Assembly (NCBI GenBank): GCA_037043235.1
Contig: JAWRVZ010000235.1
Location: forward strand, 784,729-848,728
Origin: Rhodeus uyekii
Lineage: Eukaryota > Chordata > Actinopteri > Cypriniformes > Acheilognathidae
Reading direction: 5' to 3'
Length of the DNA: 64,000 nt
The position numbers and the translations under genes were made by a program. Every line of letters begins with the position of its first letter. The first letter of the stretch is position 1. The notes beneath the pieces are model-generated. The model made no database searches. It had not been told where the DNA came from and was given only the letters and a program-made list of their open reading frames with translations. Positions 18,428-30,032 of this stretch are shown here, one piece after another.

Positions 18428-18560
18428 TGGATTTGGCAGATGCTTTTATCCAAAGCGATGTACATCACATTAAAAAAACACATTGACATTTTAATCAGTT
18501 CTTGCTTTCCCGGGGAATCGAACCCATGATCTTGGTGTTGCAAGCGCCACTCTCTACTTG
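18428..18560 (-). mobile_element. tRNA-derived SINE (copy 3)
   Basis: Contains GCTTTTATCCAAAGCGATGT, GGGGAATCGAACCCATGATC (reverse complement carries a good B box, GGTTCGATTCC) and GTTGCAAGCGCCAC. Of all copies in the window, this has the best-preserved internal promoter box. Confidence 0.75.
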
Positions 18561-20079
18561 TCAAGTCCTCCTCTAATTCAATCTCCAAAGGACACTAGGA
18601 CAACTCAAATTTTCAACTAAATCACTTTTTATTTTATTTTGACTTTGTCGGTTGATTCAGTGAATTAGTTTTTAGAAACAAAAGTTACCATTTTAACAAA
18701 CCATGTCAAATGTTTTAGTAAAGTTTTAACATTTAACAGAACTCAAAATGAAGTTAAACTCATTTAAACAGAAAAACAAATGAAGTAAATGCTGAAATGC
18801 TTTTCTAAACCAAACTCGACAGTAGTTAAACATTTAAACATATTTGAACACAGCATTTCAAACAATGAAATTAAATAAACATTTCACTGACCATTGGCAT
18901 CTTTGGGACTGAATCTTCGAGTGCACTTGGTGTGGTTTTTCTCTGAAGTTTCTTCTTTTGACTGAATGAGAACCTCCATGTTTTAACAGGTGCTCTCAAT
19001 TAGTGAAAATTACTAATCAGGTGATAAGCAGTCAGTTTGCTGCTGGTGCACTCTGGGAATTGTAGTTCTTAACCCATTTCTGAGATTTAGCTCAACTTTA
19101 ATGTTCTCTGAACGTTCTGAAACAAGAAGTTAGTTATGTCAATATACATTATACAAACTGTCAACTAAAACAATTCAGAAAAACACTTATGAGTGATTGA
19201 ACATCATCAAAGTGAACATTATTCTTTATTTTATTGCTAAAAAAATCTTTTTTGCTAGCAAATATTTATTTTCAGTGAACCAACCTCCAGGAAAGAATCA
19301 CCTTTTGTAGACTGTTACTTTACTTTAAGAGTGTGGAAGAGCTGGTCCTCTTGCAGTGTTTTGGATGGAGTATATGGTGTCCAGTTCTCTCTGTGGACTG
19401 ACTAACTACTGGGCTGTTTGTGTGTATTTTATCATCCTACAGTGCAGACTGTTGACAAACCACACGCTATGGCAGTGCACAAGGAATGTAGGTCAAGCAC
19501 AAGTAAAACTAAAAGTCTGACCTGTTCAGGCCCTCTGAAGTTCAAAAACAAAGTGGACAAAAGTCAAGATTCACAGATGTCCTGCCAAGACCTGCTCACA
19601 CTGACCGCCCCAGCAGTTGTCATACATGCATATCCAGCTGAACAACTCACACATCTTCACACCTGTATTCATTTCTCTGGTAAGTTTTTGTCCATGGTTT
19701 TTTGAAAGCAAATGCAAAAAATGACGTAATACATAAATATAGTTTTAGTCAAGCAGTGATGTTCAGTTCCCAGAACAGCAGAGAGTCGATTCATTCATTC
19801 CCGTCAAATGATTACTGCTTTCACCTGTGATGACATCATCACGGATCCTTTCTTACATCACATATGAGAAGCTACTGAAATGAGGTGTGTAACGCACACA
19901 CACACACACACTCACTCACTCACTCACTCACTGTTATGATACATCTGTAGTTACAGGTAAAACTGTTGGGTGTGACAGTGCTGAGATACATTTCTGGGAA
20001 CAAACCTTCAAAACAAAAGTAGAAGAGCCTATAGGCTGGAAGCTTAAAAACGATTTTAAACGATTTTTATATAGTTTTA
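18561..20079. other. Intergenic with short CA/CACT microsatellite
   Basis: AT-rich DNA. A (CA)n(CTCA)n microsatellite lies at about 19894-19932. The 95-codon frame at 19418-19705 has no recognisable domain. No gene supported. Confidence 0.4.
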
Positions 20080-20660
20080 TATTTCATCACTAGATGAAAT
20101 CTCTAAATTATCCAATTTGACAGAATGTGTTAAAGATTTTAAATACCGAATGATCCGTGATTTTCTTCTAGGTATTGGACACAGAATAGTAGAATACAAT
20201 TAGCATTTAGAAGAATGTACTATTGCTTCATCCTCTACAGTTAAAGACCTGTATGCTATATTAGACAGCGATTTGCCTTTTAAAAAAGCTAATTCATGCA
20301 TTCATGACCTCTAGACTGGATTACTGTAATGCTACTAGCTGGTTGTCAAACATCCTCAACAACAAGCTTCAATTAGTCCAAATGCAGCTGCTAGAGTTCT
20401 TCAGGTCACAAAACTATCAGCACATAACACCAATTTTATCTTCATCTCTACACTGGTTATCTATTAAGTTCTGTATTGATTATAAACTACTGCTACTGAC
20501 CTACAAGTCCCTGAATGGTTTAGCGCCTGTGTATTTAACCAACCTTTTATTGCCCCACAAACAATCACACTCTTTAAGATCACACAACACGAGACTTTTG
20601 GTAAGTACCTAGATTTCCACCAAAGGAGGGAAAACGTTTTCACATTTATCTCCTAAATTC
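20080..20660 (+). mobile_element. Diverged L2-type LINE ORF2 fragment
   Basis: Encodes SRLDYCNATSWLSNILNNKL, LHWLSIKFCIDYKLLLLTYK and SLNGLAPVYLTNLL, the C-terminal region following the reverse transcriptase in L2-clade LINEs. It has in-frame stops and is a different, older subfamily than the copies at 30033 and 46075. Confidence 0.75.
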
Positions 20661-20696
20661 TGAAATAATCTGAATGTTCTGGGCTGATGCTAGTTC

Positions 20697-20830
20697 ATTG
20701 CAATGTTCTTGGGGGTTGTTAAGTTGCTGTTAGGCTGTTGCTAGGGTGTTACTAGACTGCTAGACTGTTACTGGAGTGTTCCATGCAGTTGCTAAGGTGT
20801 TGTTAGGTTGGTGCTGGCATGTTCTTTGCT
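20697..20830 (-). repeat. Degenerate GTTGCTAGG array
   Basis: Runs such as GTTGCTAGGGTGTT and GTTGCTAAGGTGTTGTTAGG are the reverse complement of the TAGCAAC minisatellite theme, here very degenerate. Likely a fragment of the same repeat family in the opposite orientation. Confidence 0.6.
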
Positions 20831-20850
20831 TGAGGGGCTATTGCGTAGAT

Positions 20851-21050
20851 CAGTGGTCACTCTGGGAGGGGGGGGGGGCGCAGAGCTTGCAGAGCGCGGT
20901 GAGTAACAGACGCGCTAATTTGGCAACTGAAACGTTCTTATTTTCGGGAGCTTCCGGGATGGTGATAAAGGTCGACCAATCAATCGCGATCGACCGGATG
21001 GCGACCAAAGATCGACCGGTCGATCGCGATCGACGAGTTGGCGACCACTG
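20851..21050. mobile_element. 200-bp hAT-type MITE
   Basis: Begins CAGTGGTCAC and ends GGCGACCACTG, imperfect inverted termini of the hAT CAGTGGTC type. It is flanked by an exact 8-bp duplication GCGTAGAT (20843-20850 and 21051-21058), the diagnostic hAT target size. The interior has CpG-rich palindromic blocks (CGATCGCGATCG) occurring twice, and no coding capacity. Confidence 0.92.
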
Positions 21051-21058
21051 GCGTAGAT

Positions 21059-22039
21059 CAACAAAAATATTGTATGATAGATTAAACTTTAAATTGTCAT
21101 TGTGATACAATCTTTTTTTTGTACCTGTGAGGAAAACAGCCTATAAATCATATTAAATGATGTTTTTTTATATAGAATATATAGTTTGTACTGTACAAAA
21201 ATCTATTTGTTTATAGAAAATCCCCATAAACAATGGGAAGCCAATGTGTGTGTCTGTGTGTGTTTCTCATTTTGCATGTATTGTAGGTGAAGGAAAATAT
21301 GTACGTTTCCTCTTAGAACTTCCTGGGAGTGAAGAATGGAAAAGAGTGGGTGAGAAAGGGGAAAGGTCCCGCACTAATGGGTGTAAGTGGTAACTGTCAT
21401 TTAGGAAATTGCCCTAAAGCCTATTGAAGTAATAACGGAGAAGCTGTAGTACCAGGTGTTACACTCACACAACACACCCTGACAGACACAAACACACATT
21501 TCATTTTTCATAAAAATGTAGCCGGAAGGCTGTGGTCCTTCAAAAGTGGTAGTCATTATGAAAATTAGGTAAGTGATAAAAAGTACGGCAACATTGTTGA
21601 CTAACCCCAACACGTGTATTTGCAAACACTCGAGACTGTGAATACAGTCATATCATTTTTCATGATGGATGTTTTTCCGTAATGCCAGTTTAATTGCAGA
21701 AAATGTTAAAAACAAATGAATATTTTGATCTATAATGAATATTACATTAATTTACATTTACAGTTATTCATTTAGCAGACGCTTTTATCCAAAGTAATTT
21801 GAGGAAAAGAGAAAGCGATTCATCCTGAAGATGAAAAAGTACACAAGAGTGCTTATGATACAAAGTTTCAAACATTACATGTACAAGTCTGGAGAAGAGA
21901 GGAAGGTTTTTTGTTGCTGATTTTAATTAAATTTTAGGTGGTGTGTGTGTCATGTTAGGTGTTCATAAAAAAGGTGAGTTTTTAGCCGTTTTTTTATATT
22001 AAATGAGGAGCTGAGTCTGTTTTTGCTCTGTAAGCAAGT
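21059..22039. other. Intergenic, SINE-tail fragment only
   Basis: AT-rich. A short piece GCAGACGCTTTTATCCAAAG (about 21775-21795) is the tail end of the SINE family seen elsewhere. No gene supported. Confidence 0.4.
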
Positions 22040-22400
22040 TAGTGCTTTGAATTTGGATAAATAGCATGCAGGCAGACATCCTTCATGACAAGTTACTTGT
22101 CCAGGCTGTGCATGACACACTACCAAGTTCAGCAAACCTCCATGTCTGGGGCAAGAGCAAAACACCGTCCTGCTCCCCTTGTCCAGGTAAAAGGCACATT
22201 GGCATATCATCTCAGCAGCTGCTCAAAGGCCTTGGGGAAGGCCGGTATCGCTGGCTCCATGACTAGATGCTCAAGGCAGTTGCTGATAGTATAGATAAAG
22301 CCATAAATACCAGAAAAAAAACCCTGTTCCCCATAAAGTCCATCCGTTTTGTGAAAGCTGGAGTGAAACATCATGGTACATGCTACAAGGTTGTGCTTTC
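22040..22400 (+). pseudogene. LINE remnant: zinc-binding C-terminus of reverse transcriptase ORF
   Basis: Frames spell LLVQAVHDTLPSSANLHVWG, SPCPGK, LSSCSKALG, GEGRYRWLHD and MLKAVADSIDKAI. This pattern resembles the zinc-binding C-terminal region found after the reverse transcriptase of some LINE families. It needs at least one frameshift and has a stop after RYRWLHD, so it is a dead fragment. The clade differs from the L2 copies and is not identified. Confidence 0.55.
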
Positions 22401-22607
22401 TCTAACCTGCCTCTGACTGGCTGTTGAAAGTTGACCTGGGCAAACAATTGAAGTTCCCACCGCAATCACATCACCCTGGCCAGACATGATCATTAGCTCT
22501 GAGACACAAAACAGCTGATCCTGCTGGAACATACAGTGCCCTTGGAAGAGGAAATGGGTGATGGGGATTTTAGGAATGTCACTGTAACACAAACTATTTT
22601 CCCACAC

Positions 22608-22611
<4 letters not shown>

Positions 22612-22652
<41 letters not shown>
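22612..22652 (+). repeat. (GT)n microsatellite
   Basis: About 20 GT dinucleotides, flanked by ordinary AT-rich sequence. Confidence 0.95.
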
Positions 22653-22655
<3 letters not shown>

Positions 22656-22659
22656 ATAA

Positions 22660-24559
22660 ATGACTGCCATATAGCCCTAAGCTTTTTTAGCCAGTTTAAA
22701 TTGTCATTCCTTCAAAACCTGCCATTTCTCTTTCTCAGTCTCTTTACTGCATGGGAAGACTGGCAACAATTTGAAGAGAGATGGTAATAAACAATCACCT
22801 TAATACAGGGAATGAGTATGACACATGTTTTCTGTGAAGTGACTTTATAGTGATCCATTACTACTGTCTGTTTCTGTGACACTGAGACATCCAGGCTGCA
22901 AACCAAAACTGAGACAGGCTTATTTAGCGTCTTATAGTAATCTCGTAGGTATAGATGTTGTCTTGACTCACACATACACACACACACACATACAGTGGGG
23001 GAACCTGGCACACTCTCGGGAGGATTACTTATGGAATTACAGTGTGTGAGTGTGTGTGTGTGAGCAAATTCTCATGGGAACTGCAGAGATTCTAGCCTGT
23101 TTTAACAAATACAGCGTGTTTACCACGCAGGCTAATTAGAGAGTAAGCCTGGTGTCGAAATGAGTGGGAATGCTGTATTGTGAAGGATATTTCAGTCCCA
23201 CTTCACACATAAAGCTCGGAGAACTGGATTTATGGAAACGTTAATAGAAGAGTTCGCCCAAAAATGAAAATTCACACTCATGTCATTCCCAACACATACT
23301 TTTCACATAGATTTTCTTTTGGCGAATCGTCCCCTCACTCTTTTTCAAACATTCTGGGAACATCCTGAAAACCAAGAAGTAATGTTTACCAAAAAAGCTG
23401 CTTGAATATGTTTCTACGCCAAACAGTTGCAACTTGAGTTTTCCTGTGATTCCTACAGGCCTGCCGGTGGATCGGAACTGTGTGGAATGATCTTGGATTT
23501 AATGCTGGAGTATCAAATCCTCCTAAAGTTCCACACCCTATCATTAGTGCCTTTAAACAGATAAGAGCCAGATGCTGCACATTCCTGCCATTATAAAAGA
23601 TACTTCCCAGACTATAATACAAGCGGCACTACACACTCTATCTTCCATGTCAGGTGTGCAGAATGGCATTGCATTTTATAGATGTTTTTGGAACATCTAT
23701 GCAGTGGATCAAAATGCAGCAACATATTGTTGCTCATCGAGCAAGATTGTAAACAACAAGGTCAAAGCAACAGTTTTGGCTTTGACTAACTTAAAACTAA
23801 TTCATAGTTCACACAACAATCTGAAACACAATATTCATTGCAAAGCCTAGTCCATAATATGTTCCTATTCCCTCATCACTTTTAAAGTGCAAGTCTGTGA
23901 ACACTAACGGTTAAGTGACGCAATACTATATGTGAGTGGCTCCCTCTGTTGGTTCTTCATAAGTGTGGCGATTGTTTCACCAAATGAAAACACACCTGTT
24001 TGATTGATTTCCTGTTGAACCAATCATACACGCCACATGAAAAGTTAACCAATTAAAAGTGTCCATTCCTATAAGGATCAAATAATTTGGAGCAGCTTTA
24101 ACAAATCTACTGCTATGTCCAAAACAAATATAGTTAAAAAGGATACTATTTGGTGTTTAAAACCACAGTGGACGTTACCAAGCGCACTCATTCAATCCCA
24201 CAATGCACAGCAAATAACGAGTGCACAACTGAGTGGACACTTAGTTGCATTGTAGGTCCTTGAGTAAGCACTTTGAATACTAAATTATTTCAAGGCCGTT
24301 TAAAAAGTATGTTCTGTATAGTATGAGTGTGTGTAGTGTGAATATAATCGGATGTACTACATTTGCCATGTTGCCCTTATTAATTGACCTACCATTTGCT
24401 TCCCTTCACTGCCATTCACAAAGTGGTTGCATCCGAAATCACACACTTCCCTACTATATAGTAGGCAAAAATAGCATATGACAAGTACTTATGTCCGAAT
24501 CCACAGTACTCGGATGACCTATTACCTCCGGTGAGATACTGAGATGAGCATATTATGTA
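22660..24559. other. Intergenic, no gene recognised
   Basis: A CA microsatellite lies at about 22970-22992 and a GT run near 23045-23060. The remaining open frames have no motif. Nothing supported. Confidence 0.4.
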
Positions 24560-24745
24560 CAGTAGACCAGTGGTTTTCAAACTTTTTGTGTGTGTGGACC
24601 ACTATTTGTAGTCAAAAAAATTTGCGGACCACCTCATAACACACATAATAAAATGTCTACACACAGTCTTACCTGAATTAATCCGCACCTCTAAATAGGC
24701 TTATTAGCACTACTATAACTAGTCATCACATCAGTGTGCAACAGG

Positions 24746-25908
24746 TGTCAGGTTGGGTGAAGGGATGTGACGAGGACTCAATGTTGCAGACGAGTGGGGA
24801 TTTTATTGTTCCAAAAACGAAAACTAAAACAGAACAAAAACCACTCCGAGGGGGAAAACAGGACTAGAACATGAACTGGACTAGATACTTGACAGAACTT
24901 GACAAGAGACAGGACCACACAACCATAAACGACGAGAAACCAGCACAAGACAACAGACATGGATGGATTAAGTACACACATGAGGAACGGTAATTGAATG
25001 GGACACAGCTGGGAACAAATCAAACTAAAGCAGGGAAACAAGGTGGGAGGGTTACACATTGACGAGACAAACACACAGCCAATGCGAATCGCCGCGTGTT
25101 CATATTAAACAAAGATGCATCACAAAAACACAACATGAAAGCACGTGGCCGACGTAAACACGAACCGCGTGCTTACAACACAGGACAAGGACACGAGAGT
25201 GCGCGGTACGAGCAGAGCTTGAAACCGCGCCCACTCACATAACGTAGAGTGTGTGAGAATGAGCAAAACACTGGTCTCACGTGCTCACGACAAGGACGAA
25301 CACAAAAGTTATGAAAGCCCGAATCCCGATCCAAAACCGAAATTGAACCAGACCAAAGTATCGGGACCGGACATCATAACTCGCACAATAGACGTGTAAC
25401 ACTGTTCCTGTCTGTCTGGGTCTTCTTTATCACTTCCTGTCAGTCTTGTCTTTGTTTCACTTCCTGTCTATCGGGTTATTGTTTCACTCCCTGCACCTGT
25501 CTTGTAATTACTTGCTCGTTAGTCTCCCAGATGTTGTTGATTCCCCTTGTGTATAAATCACTTGTGCATTTCCCTGGTGTTTGTCAGTTGTTAATATCGT
25601 AATGAAGTTTATGTTGTTGACGTGTGTGAATGTTCTGCTCTGCCTTGGTTCTGGTTTTGTTTATATTTAAAGTGTTTTGTTTATTAAATGAGTTTTGAGG
25701 TTATCCTGCTCTCATCGTCGTGGTTCTCCCTCCTCATCGCACACCAGCAACACCCACTTCGTAACAAGACGTCACAGACGCGCGTGCACGCGACTCGAGT
25801 ACTCGAAGCCGCGCGCATGCATACACACAACTAGAGACATAACGGCAGTGTCAGAGCTCTGCCACAAAACCAAGAAATGACTAGACTGAATGTGGCAGAA
25901 CCCTGACA
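24746..25908 (-). mobile_element. Solo LTR-like insertion nested in the hAT element
   Basis: Starts TGTCAGGTTGGG, ends AACCCTGACA and is flanked by a 5-bp duplication ACAGG (24741-24745, 25909-25913). TG...CA ends plus a 5-bp duplication indicate an LTR. Read on the minus strand it has an AATAAA near its 3' end (reverse complement of TTTATT at about 24800), consistent with minus orientation. Without the nested LTR-B it is about 786 bp. No retroviral-type genes are present, so it is a solo LTR. Confidence 0.8.
25395..25766 (+). mobile_element. Second solo LTR nested inside the first
   Basis: 372 bp beginning TGTAACACTGTTCC and ending ACTTCGTAACA, with an exact 5-bp duplication AGACG on both sides (25390-25394, 25767-25771). 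It has a TATA-like TATAAATC near 25553 and an ATTAAA near its 3' end, as expected for promoter and poly(A) signal in an LTR. It is the third level of nesting: hAT, then LTR, then LTR. Confidence 0.88.
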
Positions 25909-26567
25909 ACAGGCTTGTTGAAAGAAAGTTTACTCCACACAACGGCTGCCACATATTTAATTTATTTATTTACTCATGTGCCCGAGGGCATAATCATGTT
26001 AATTTGTACAACAGGCTTATTTCCATAGCAACATTATTTTCCGAACACCACTGGCCTATTTTAGTAATCGCACAATAACTTGACAATTTAATGTAAATGT
26101 TATATCAATATAGGCCTACATATTCCTTAAAAAAAATTTTTATGTGAATTTCCTGGTAAAATGAAGGTAAAATATTATTTTATTTTGCCTTTCCACGGAC
26201 CACCTGCAGTACCCTCACGGACCACTAGTGGTCCGCGGACCACAGTTTGGGAATCACTGCAGTAGACTATCCCATGAGGCCACAGCAGAGGATTTGTGAA
26301 TGGCAGCAAAGCGACGCAACAGATACTAGCAGATCACATGATGAGGATATGCATGTAGACAAACGTATTACGTTCATACTTCAGAATCTCACCAGTATAA
26401 GTAATTGGATACTTTTAGCCTAGTCTTTTATGTGTACTGTGGATTTGGACATCCTTGTCACATAGGCCTAATGTTTTTCGCCTGCTATATAGTAGGTCTA
26501 TATTAGTGGAGTAATGTAGGGAGTAGTGAATGAGGGGGCGCAGCCTACATTTATTATTAGATTAATT

Positions 26568-27915
26568 AAGTAGGCTTGAGAAAGCCAACTTAGTGATATT
26601 GTATCTAAACTTATTATTATTAAGTTGGCTGAGAAGCAGCCAACTTACTGTTGTTCGACTTAAACTTAATATTATTATTATTCTTCTGTATAAAAATTTA
26701 CACGCTATCTCCTCCTACAGCTTTAGTGCTACAGACCCCAAAATCAGAACTAAGGGATTTCTAGCGGATCGGACCTACGGTTTTCCTAAAAATGGCGATC
26801 AAAGACCGGAAAAATCCCATTGACTTTCATTGCGGAATGTTCAGAATGAGCCAAGAGCTTTCGAAGACCAACTGCCAAAATTCAAATCTGAACACTGCAG
26901 CTGCTGAGAGTCAGTGCAGGGGCGGTTCTATAAATGTCTCTCATCCAATGAGAATCAAGGATGCTGCCATTCTACTTAATATTTATAATCATGGACAGGA
27001 AACAGGAAGTGCTTGCACTTCCTGTTTCCTGTTTCAGTTCCTGCATGTTTCATGGTAACTTACATAGGGATTTTATATTGAATGTAACTCTGCATCACAG
27101 GATCGTACACTCAAGGGAGAGGGCTCTTTTTAGTCAGGCAACCAATGAGTGTCTCATGATCACTATGAAGCCACTCCCTAACAACCAAACAGAGAACCTT
27201 AGTAACCATTTAGCAAGACCTATATCTCTGGATCTGAGCGTCGTAGAGACATGGTGGTTTGGCTCTATTGACTCATGCTAGCAGTGAATAGCTACATGCT
27301 AATAGTGATTAGCTAAGTGTTAGATTGTGCTAAGAATGCAATATAAACTACCCAGAAGACCTCACAACTACCTAGTAACTTCCTAGCAACCCCCCAGATA
27401 CCCTAGCAACACCCTAGCAACCACCCCAGATACCCTAGCAACCACCTAGCAACCACCCAGAATACCCTAGCAACCGCCTAGCAACCACCCAGAATACCCT
27501 AGCAACTGCCTAGCAACCACTCTTGTTACCCTAGCAACCACCTAGTAACACCCTAGCAACCACCCCAGTTGCCCTAGAAACACCCTAGCAACCACTCTTG
27601 TTACCCTAGCAACCACCTAGTAACACCCTAGCAACCACACAGGATGCCATAGCAACCACCCCATGTACCCTAGCAACTGCCTAGCAACACCCTAGCAAAC
27701 ACCCAGGATACCCTAGGAACCACTCTGGTTACCCTAGCAACTGCCTAGCAACCACCCAAAATAGCAACACCTTAGCAACCTGTTAATTTCTGGTTTCGTG
27801 ACGTACTTCGTAGTTAATGTTAAATTGTGCTACCAACATGAGAAATTAACGTTTCCGGTGCAACGTTCTCAGCCAACTTCTAAAGTTTGTCTCGACGAAC
27901 TTTATCCTCTCTAGT
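26568..27915 (+). mobile_element. Helitron-like repeat of array unit 1 (X1)
   Basis: Starts in the CTTGAGAAAGCCAACTTAGTG/TTGGCTGAGAAGCAGCC hairpin zone and carries the TAGCAAC minisatellite (27370-27780). It ends with a hairpin at 27882-27903 (AAAGTTTGTC...GACGAACTTT) followed 7 bases later by CTAGT (27911-27915). A subterminal hairpin before CTRR-T and the absence of inverted termini are Helitron 3'-end hallmarks. No Rep/helicase gene is present, so it would be non-autonomous. It is more diverged than X2 and X3. The Helitron assignment is inference. Confidence 0.5.
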
Positions 27916-28230
27916 TATTATTATTACCAAAAATTCTCAAATCATCTCCTCCTAGAGCTTTAAAGCTAAAACCACTAAACTCTTCTCAGACTTCAGACCT
28001 GTTCTGACTTGAGTTGCTATATCTTTTCAGAATGATCACACTTTTGACTTTGATAAAATTGAAGATTAAAATCATAAAAATTCCATAGACTTACACTGAA
28101 GGTGCGAAAACTAAATTTTAGATAGTGTCCACCCCATCTTGTGGTGATATCACAACATTACACCCCTGTCAGTGAGAAAAAAATATTTTACATTTAAAAT
28201 ATAACATGTCAGTAAAATCCTTTAGATCTG
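27916..28230 (+). mobile_element. Second Helitron-like body abutting X1
   Basis: Starts directly after the CTAGT end. TATTATTATTACC, then ATCTCCTCCTAGAGCTTTAA and GTTGCTATATCTTTTCAGA, also follow the second repeat end in unit 2 (41836 on) and unit 3 (62790 on). I read it as part of a stack of related elements inserted end to end. Its right limit is unclear. Confidence 0.4.
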
Positions 28231-28757
28231 AAACACCAGATCCTGAAAGAAAATTGACCCAGGTAAAAAATCTCATCTATTCCGGTCAGTGTTGCCGCCC
28301 AATCGGGCTCCTTTTGGTCAAGTCCGACCAGGAAAAAATGCATTGGGCTGATTGATGATGCAACTGGCGGGTTTTTATTTTTTGACTATAAATTATATTT
28401 CATTAATTTATACATTAAAACAAACTCTACCCCCCTGCGTAAACAACCGAGTACAGCGTAACCTTTTGTATTAGTTATAACAGTACGCATTTTGGGCTGG
28501 TATTTTTTTAAATGGCCGGGTTTTATAGTTGGGATGGAAATCTTCAGTCCAATCTGGCAACACTGGTTCCGGTCCACATTAACCGCAATAAACGAGGGAT
28601 CACTGTCTATCTCTCTTCGTATTGGCTGTTAACTATTCATTGCCAAAGTGCACACTGATATCACCTGTACACTCATTATTACCATACGCACACGCCTTTT
28701 ATGCAGCGCTTCACAAACTCAAAGGTCGAAGGGTGCGTTTCAGCTTCTGAAGGCAGA
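28231..28757 (+). other. 5' flank of the PDI exon, copy 1
   Basis: Closely similar sequence precedes each of the three PDI exons (42150-42671 and 63107-63628). It includes the block around CAATCGGGCTCCTTTTGG, and a TTTTATGCAGCGCTTCAC stretch just before the coding start. It may hold the original promoter, but no clear TATA or ER-stress element is visible. Confidence 0.4.
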
Positions 28758-28923
28758 ATGAAGGTGTGTGTTTCGCTGTGTATAAGTTTGTGCGTGTATT
28801 TACGCGCAGCTCTGGCGGAAAACGATCCCAAATCAACCCTCGAGGATAAAGACGTTCTAGTGCTGACAAAAGGCAACTTCGAACAAGCTCTTAAACAACA
28901 CAACCAGCTTTTGGTGCACTTCT
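28758..28923 (+). pseudogene. Orphan first coding exon of a protein disulfide isomerase (copy 1)
   Basis: Encodes a signal peptide (MKVCVSLCISLCVYLRAALA) and the start of a thioredoxin-like a domain: DKDVLVLTKGNFEQALKQHN then QLLVHF, ending at a good donor (CACTTCT|GTGAGT). In PDIA2/P4HB-type isomerases this strand leads straight into the YAPWCGHC active site, which would be on the next exon. No such exon occurs on the plus strand before the L2 and the antisense chitinase gene, so this copy appears stranded. The ATG at 28758 is preferred over the upstream in-frame ATG at 28701 because only it begins with a signal peptide. Differs from copies 2 and 3 at one signal-peptide residue (Ile for Leu). 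Confidence 0.7.
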
Positions 28924-28989
28924 GTGAGTATATCTTCTTACGTGTGTTTTTCATGGCTTTCCTGTCATAAATCCAGTTCCACGAGTTGA

Positions 28990-29136
28990 AAAATGCATTT
29001 GGCAGACGCTTTTATCCAAAGCAACTTGCATTGCTTTCAAGGAACACATTGATATTCTAATCAGTTCTTACTGTCCCTGGGAATGGAACACATGACCTTG
29101 GCGTTGCAAGCGCCACACTCTACTGGTTGAACTACA
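28990..29136 (-). mobile_element. tRNA-derived SINE (copy 4)
   Basis: GGCAGACGCTTTTATCCAAA through GACCTTGGCGTTGCAAGCGC and CACTCTACTGGTTGAACTAC. It lies 70 bases after the PDI exon and recurs at the same place in units 2 and 3, so it predates the duplication. Confidence 0.75.
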
Positions 29137-29699
29137 GGAACACAGGATGAGCTACATCCACAGGATGACAAATGTCCTTAGCCAATCACAACACTTATTA
29201 GGATGCAAAAACAGTATCTGTCATAGTCATCTCTTTGACTTAGGCAGTTTTGATACAAACAAAATGGCAAAAAACATGGAAAGACAGATGTCCAGAAGTG
29301 ATGTATTAGCTCTTCTGTTTGATTCGTTTTTATAAGAGTTCATATTTCTTACATTTTCTAGACACTAAATGTAATTTCAGTCTATCAAAGGGATTATAAA
29401 CTGTGTATTTAAACTTGAAATCCCATTTTTTGCTACAAGATAAGTAGCTTGCAAACACTAGCTAAATATTACCTAATTTCTGGTCAAAACATCACCATAA
29501 AAAGACAGTTAATTTAGGAAATTTAGGCAAGTGAAGTAAATTTTCAAGCATTTACTTTTTATTTTAAGGGCAAATAGATTTGTTTTATAAATTAGACATT
29601 TTGACTAGACATAAAAAGTATTTGGTAAGATTTAAATTTTTTGGGGTAACACTTTACAATAAGGTTCATTAGTTAACTAAATGTGCCCATAAAACAGAA
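29137..29699. other. PDI intron remnant, no gene
   Basis: AT-rich sequence matched closely in unit 2 (43051-43612). A 62-codon frame at 29147 is conserved between copies only because the whole DNA is duplicated. No domain is seen. Confidence 0.4.
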
Positions 29700-30031
29700 A
29701 AGGGTGGTGTTGCATCAAGAAGAACATCATCCCTATTATACCACCTGCAACTGGCAGATATATGTAAACTACTTGTGTATAAGAATATTTCTGTTCAACA
29801 CATGGCATCGCCCCCAGAACCATCGGATCATGGTTAACTTTGGACATGAAATCCAAAACTGATCCGTGTAAACCCAAGAACAACAAGACTGGCCCACATG
29901 TGCCCATATCAGATGTTGACCAGAACTTCCTGAAAAAATGGCTCTCTGGATTGCCTACAGTCCCATCCCATTACTGCCGTCAGGTTCCCTCCTATCGGGA
30001 AAAAAGTTCCTGGAGCCAGGAACAGTTCTAA
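29700..30031 (+). pseudogene. N-terminal part of transposon-like PKKDQC-family protein (copy 1)
   Basis: Reads KSKTDPCKPKNNKTGPHVP, then DVDQNFLKKWLSGLPTVPS and HYCRQVPS. Past an A-run the frame shifts to give KFLEPGT. I recognise the FLKEWL..LPTVPSHYCR theme from a widespread uncharacterised animal protein family that behaves like a mobile-element gene. Its function is not known to me. In this unit it is cut after the GTVL region and continues with L2 sequence. The C-terminal part resumes at 32341, so the LINE split the gene before the segmental duplication. Confidence 0.55.
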
Positions 30032-30032
30032 A

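Larger units (their letters stand above)
24568..26259. mobile_element. hAT element (~524 bp without its insert)
   Basis: Left end CAGTGGTTTTCAAACTTTTT and right end GTTTGGGAATCACTG form hAT-type inverted termini, with GGACCACT motifs inside both ends. An exact 8-bp target duplication CAGTAGAC flanks it (24560-24567 and 26260-26267). No transposase is present: what remains outside the nested LTR (24568-24745 and 25909-26259) is non-coding. It is a non-autonomous element later hit by an LTR insertion. Confidence 0.93.

Noticed and set aside
19418..19705. 95-codon frame as a possible small gene
   Set aside because: No signal peptide, domain, splice context or duplicated copy. Consistent with chance.
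22066..22294. Novel small protein gene
   Set aside because: Motifs NLHVWGKSKTPSC and EGRYRWLHD fit a LINE zinc-binding tail with frame breaks, so it was recorded as a retroelement remnant.
25695..25880. Small frame ending in the nested LTR region
   Set aside because: It spans the junction of two LTR insertions, so it cannot be an original gene.
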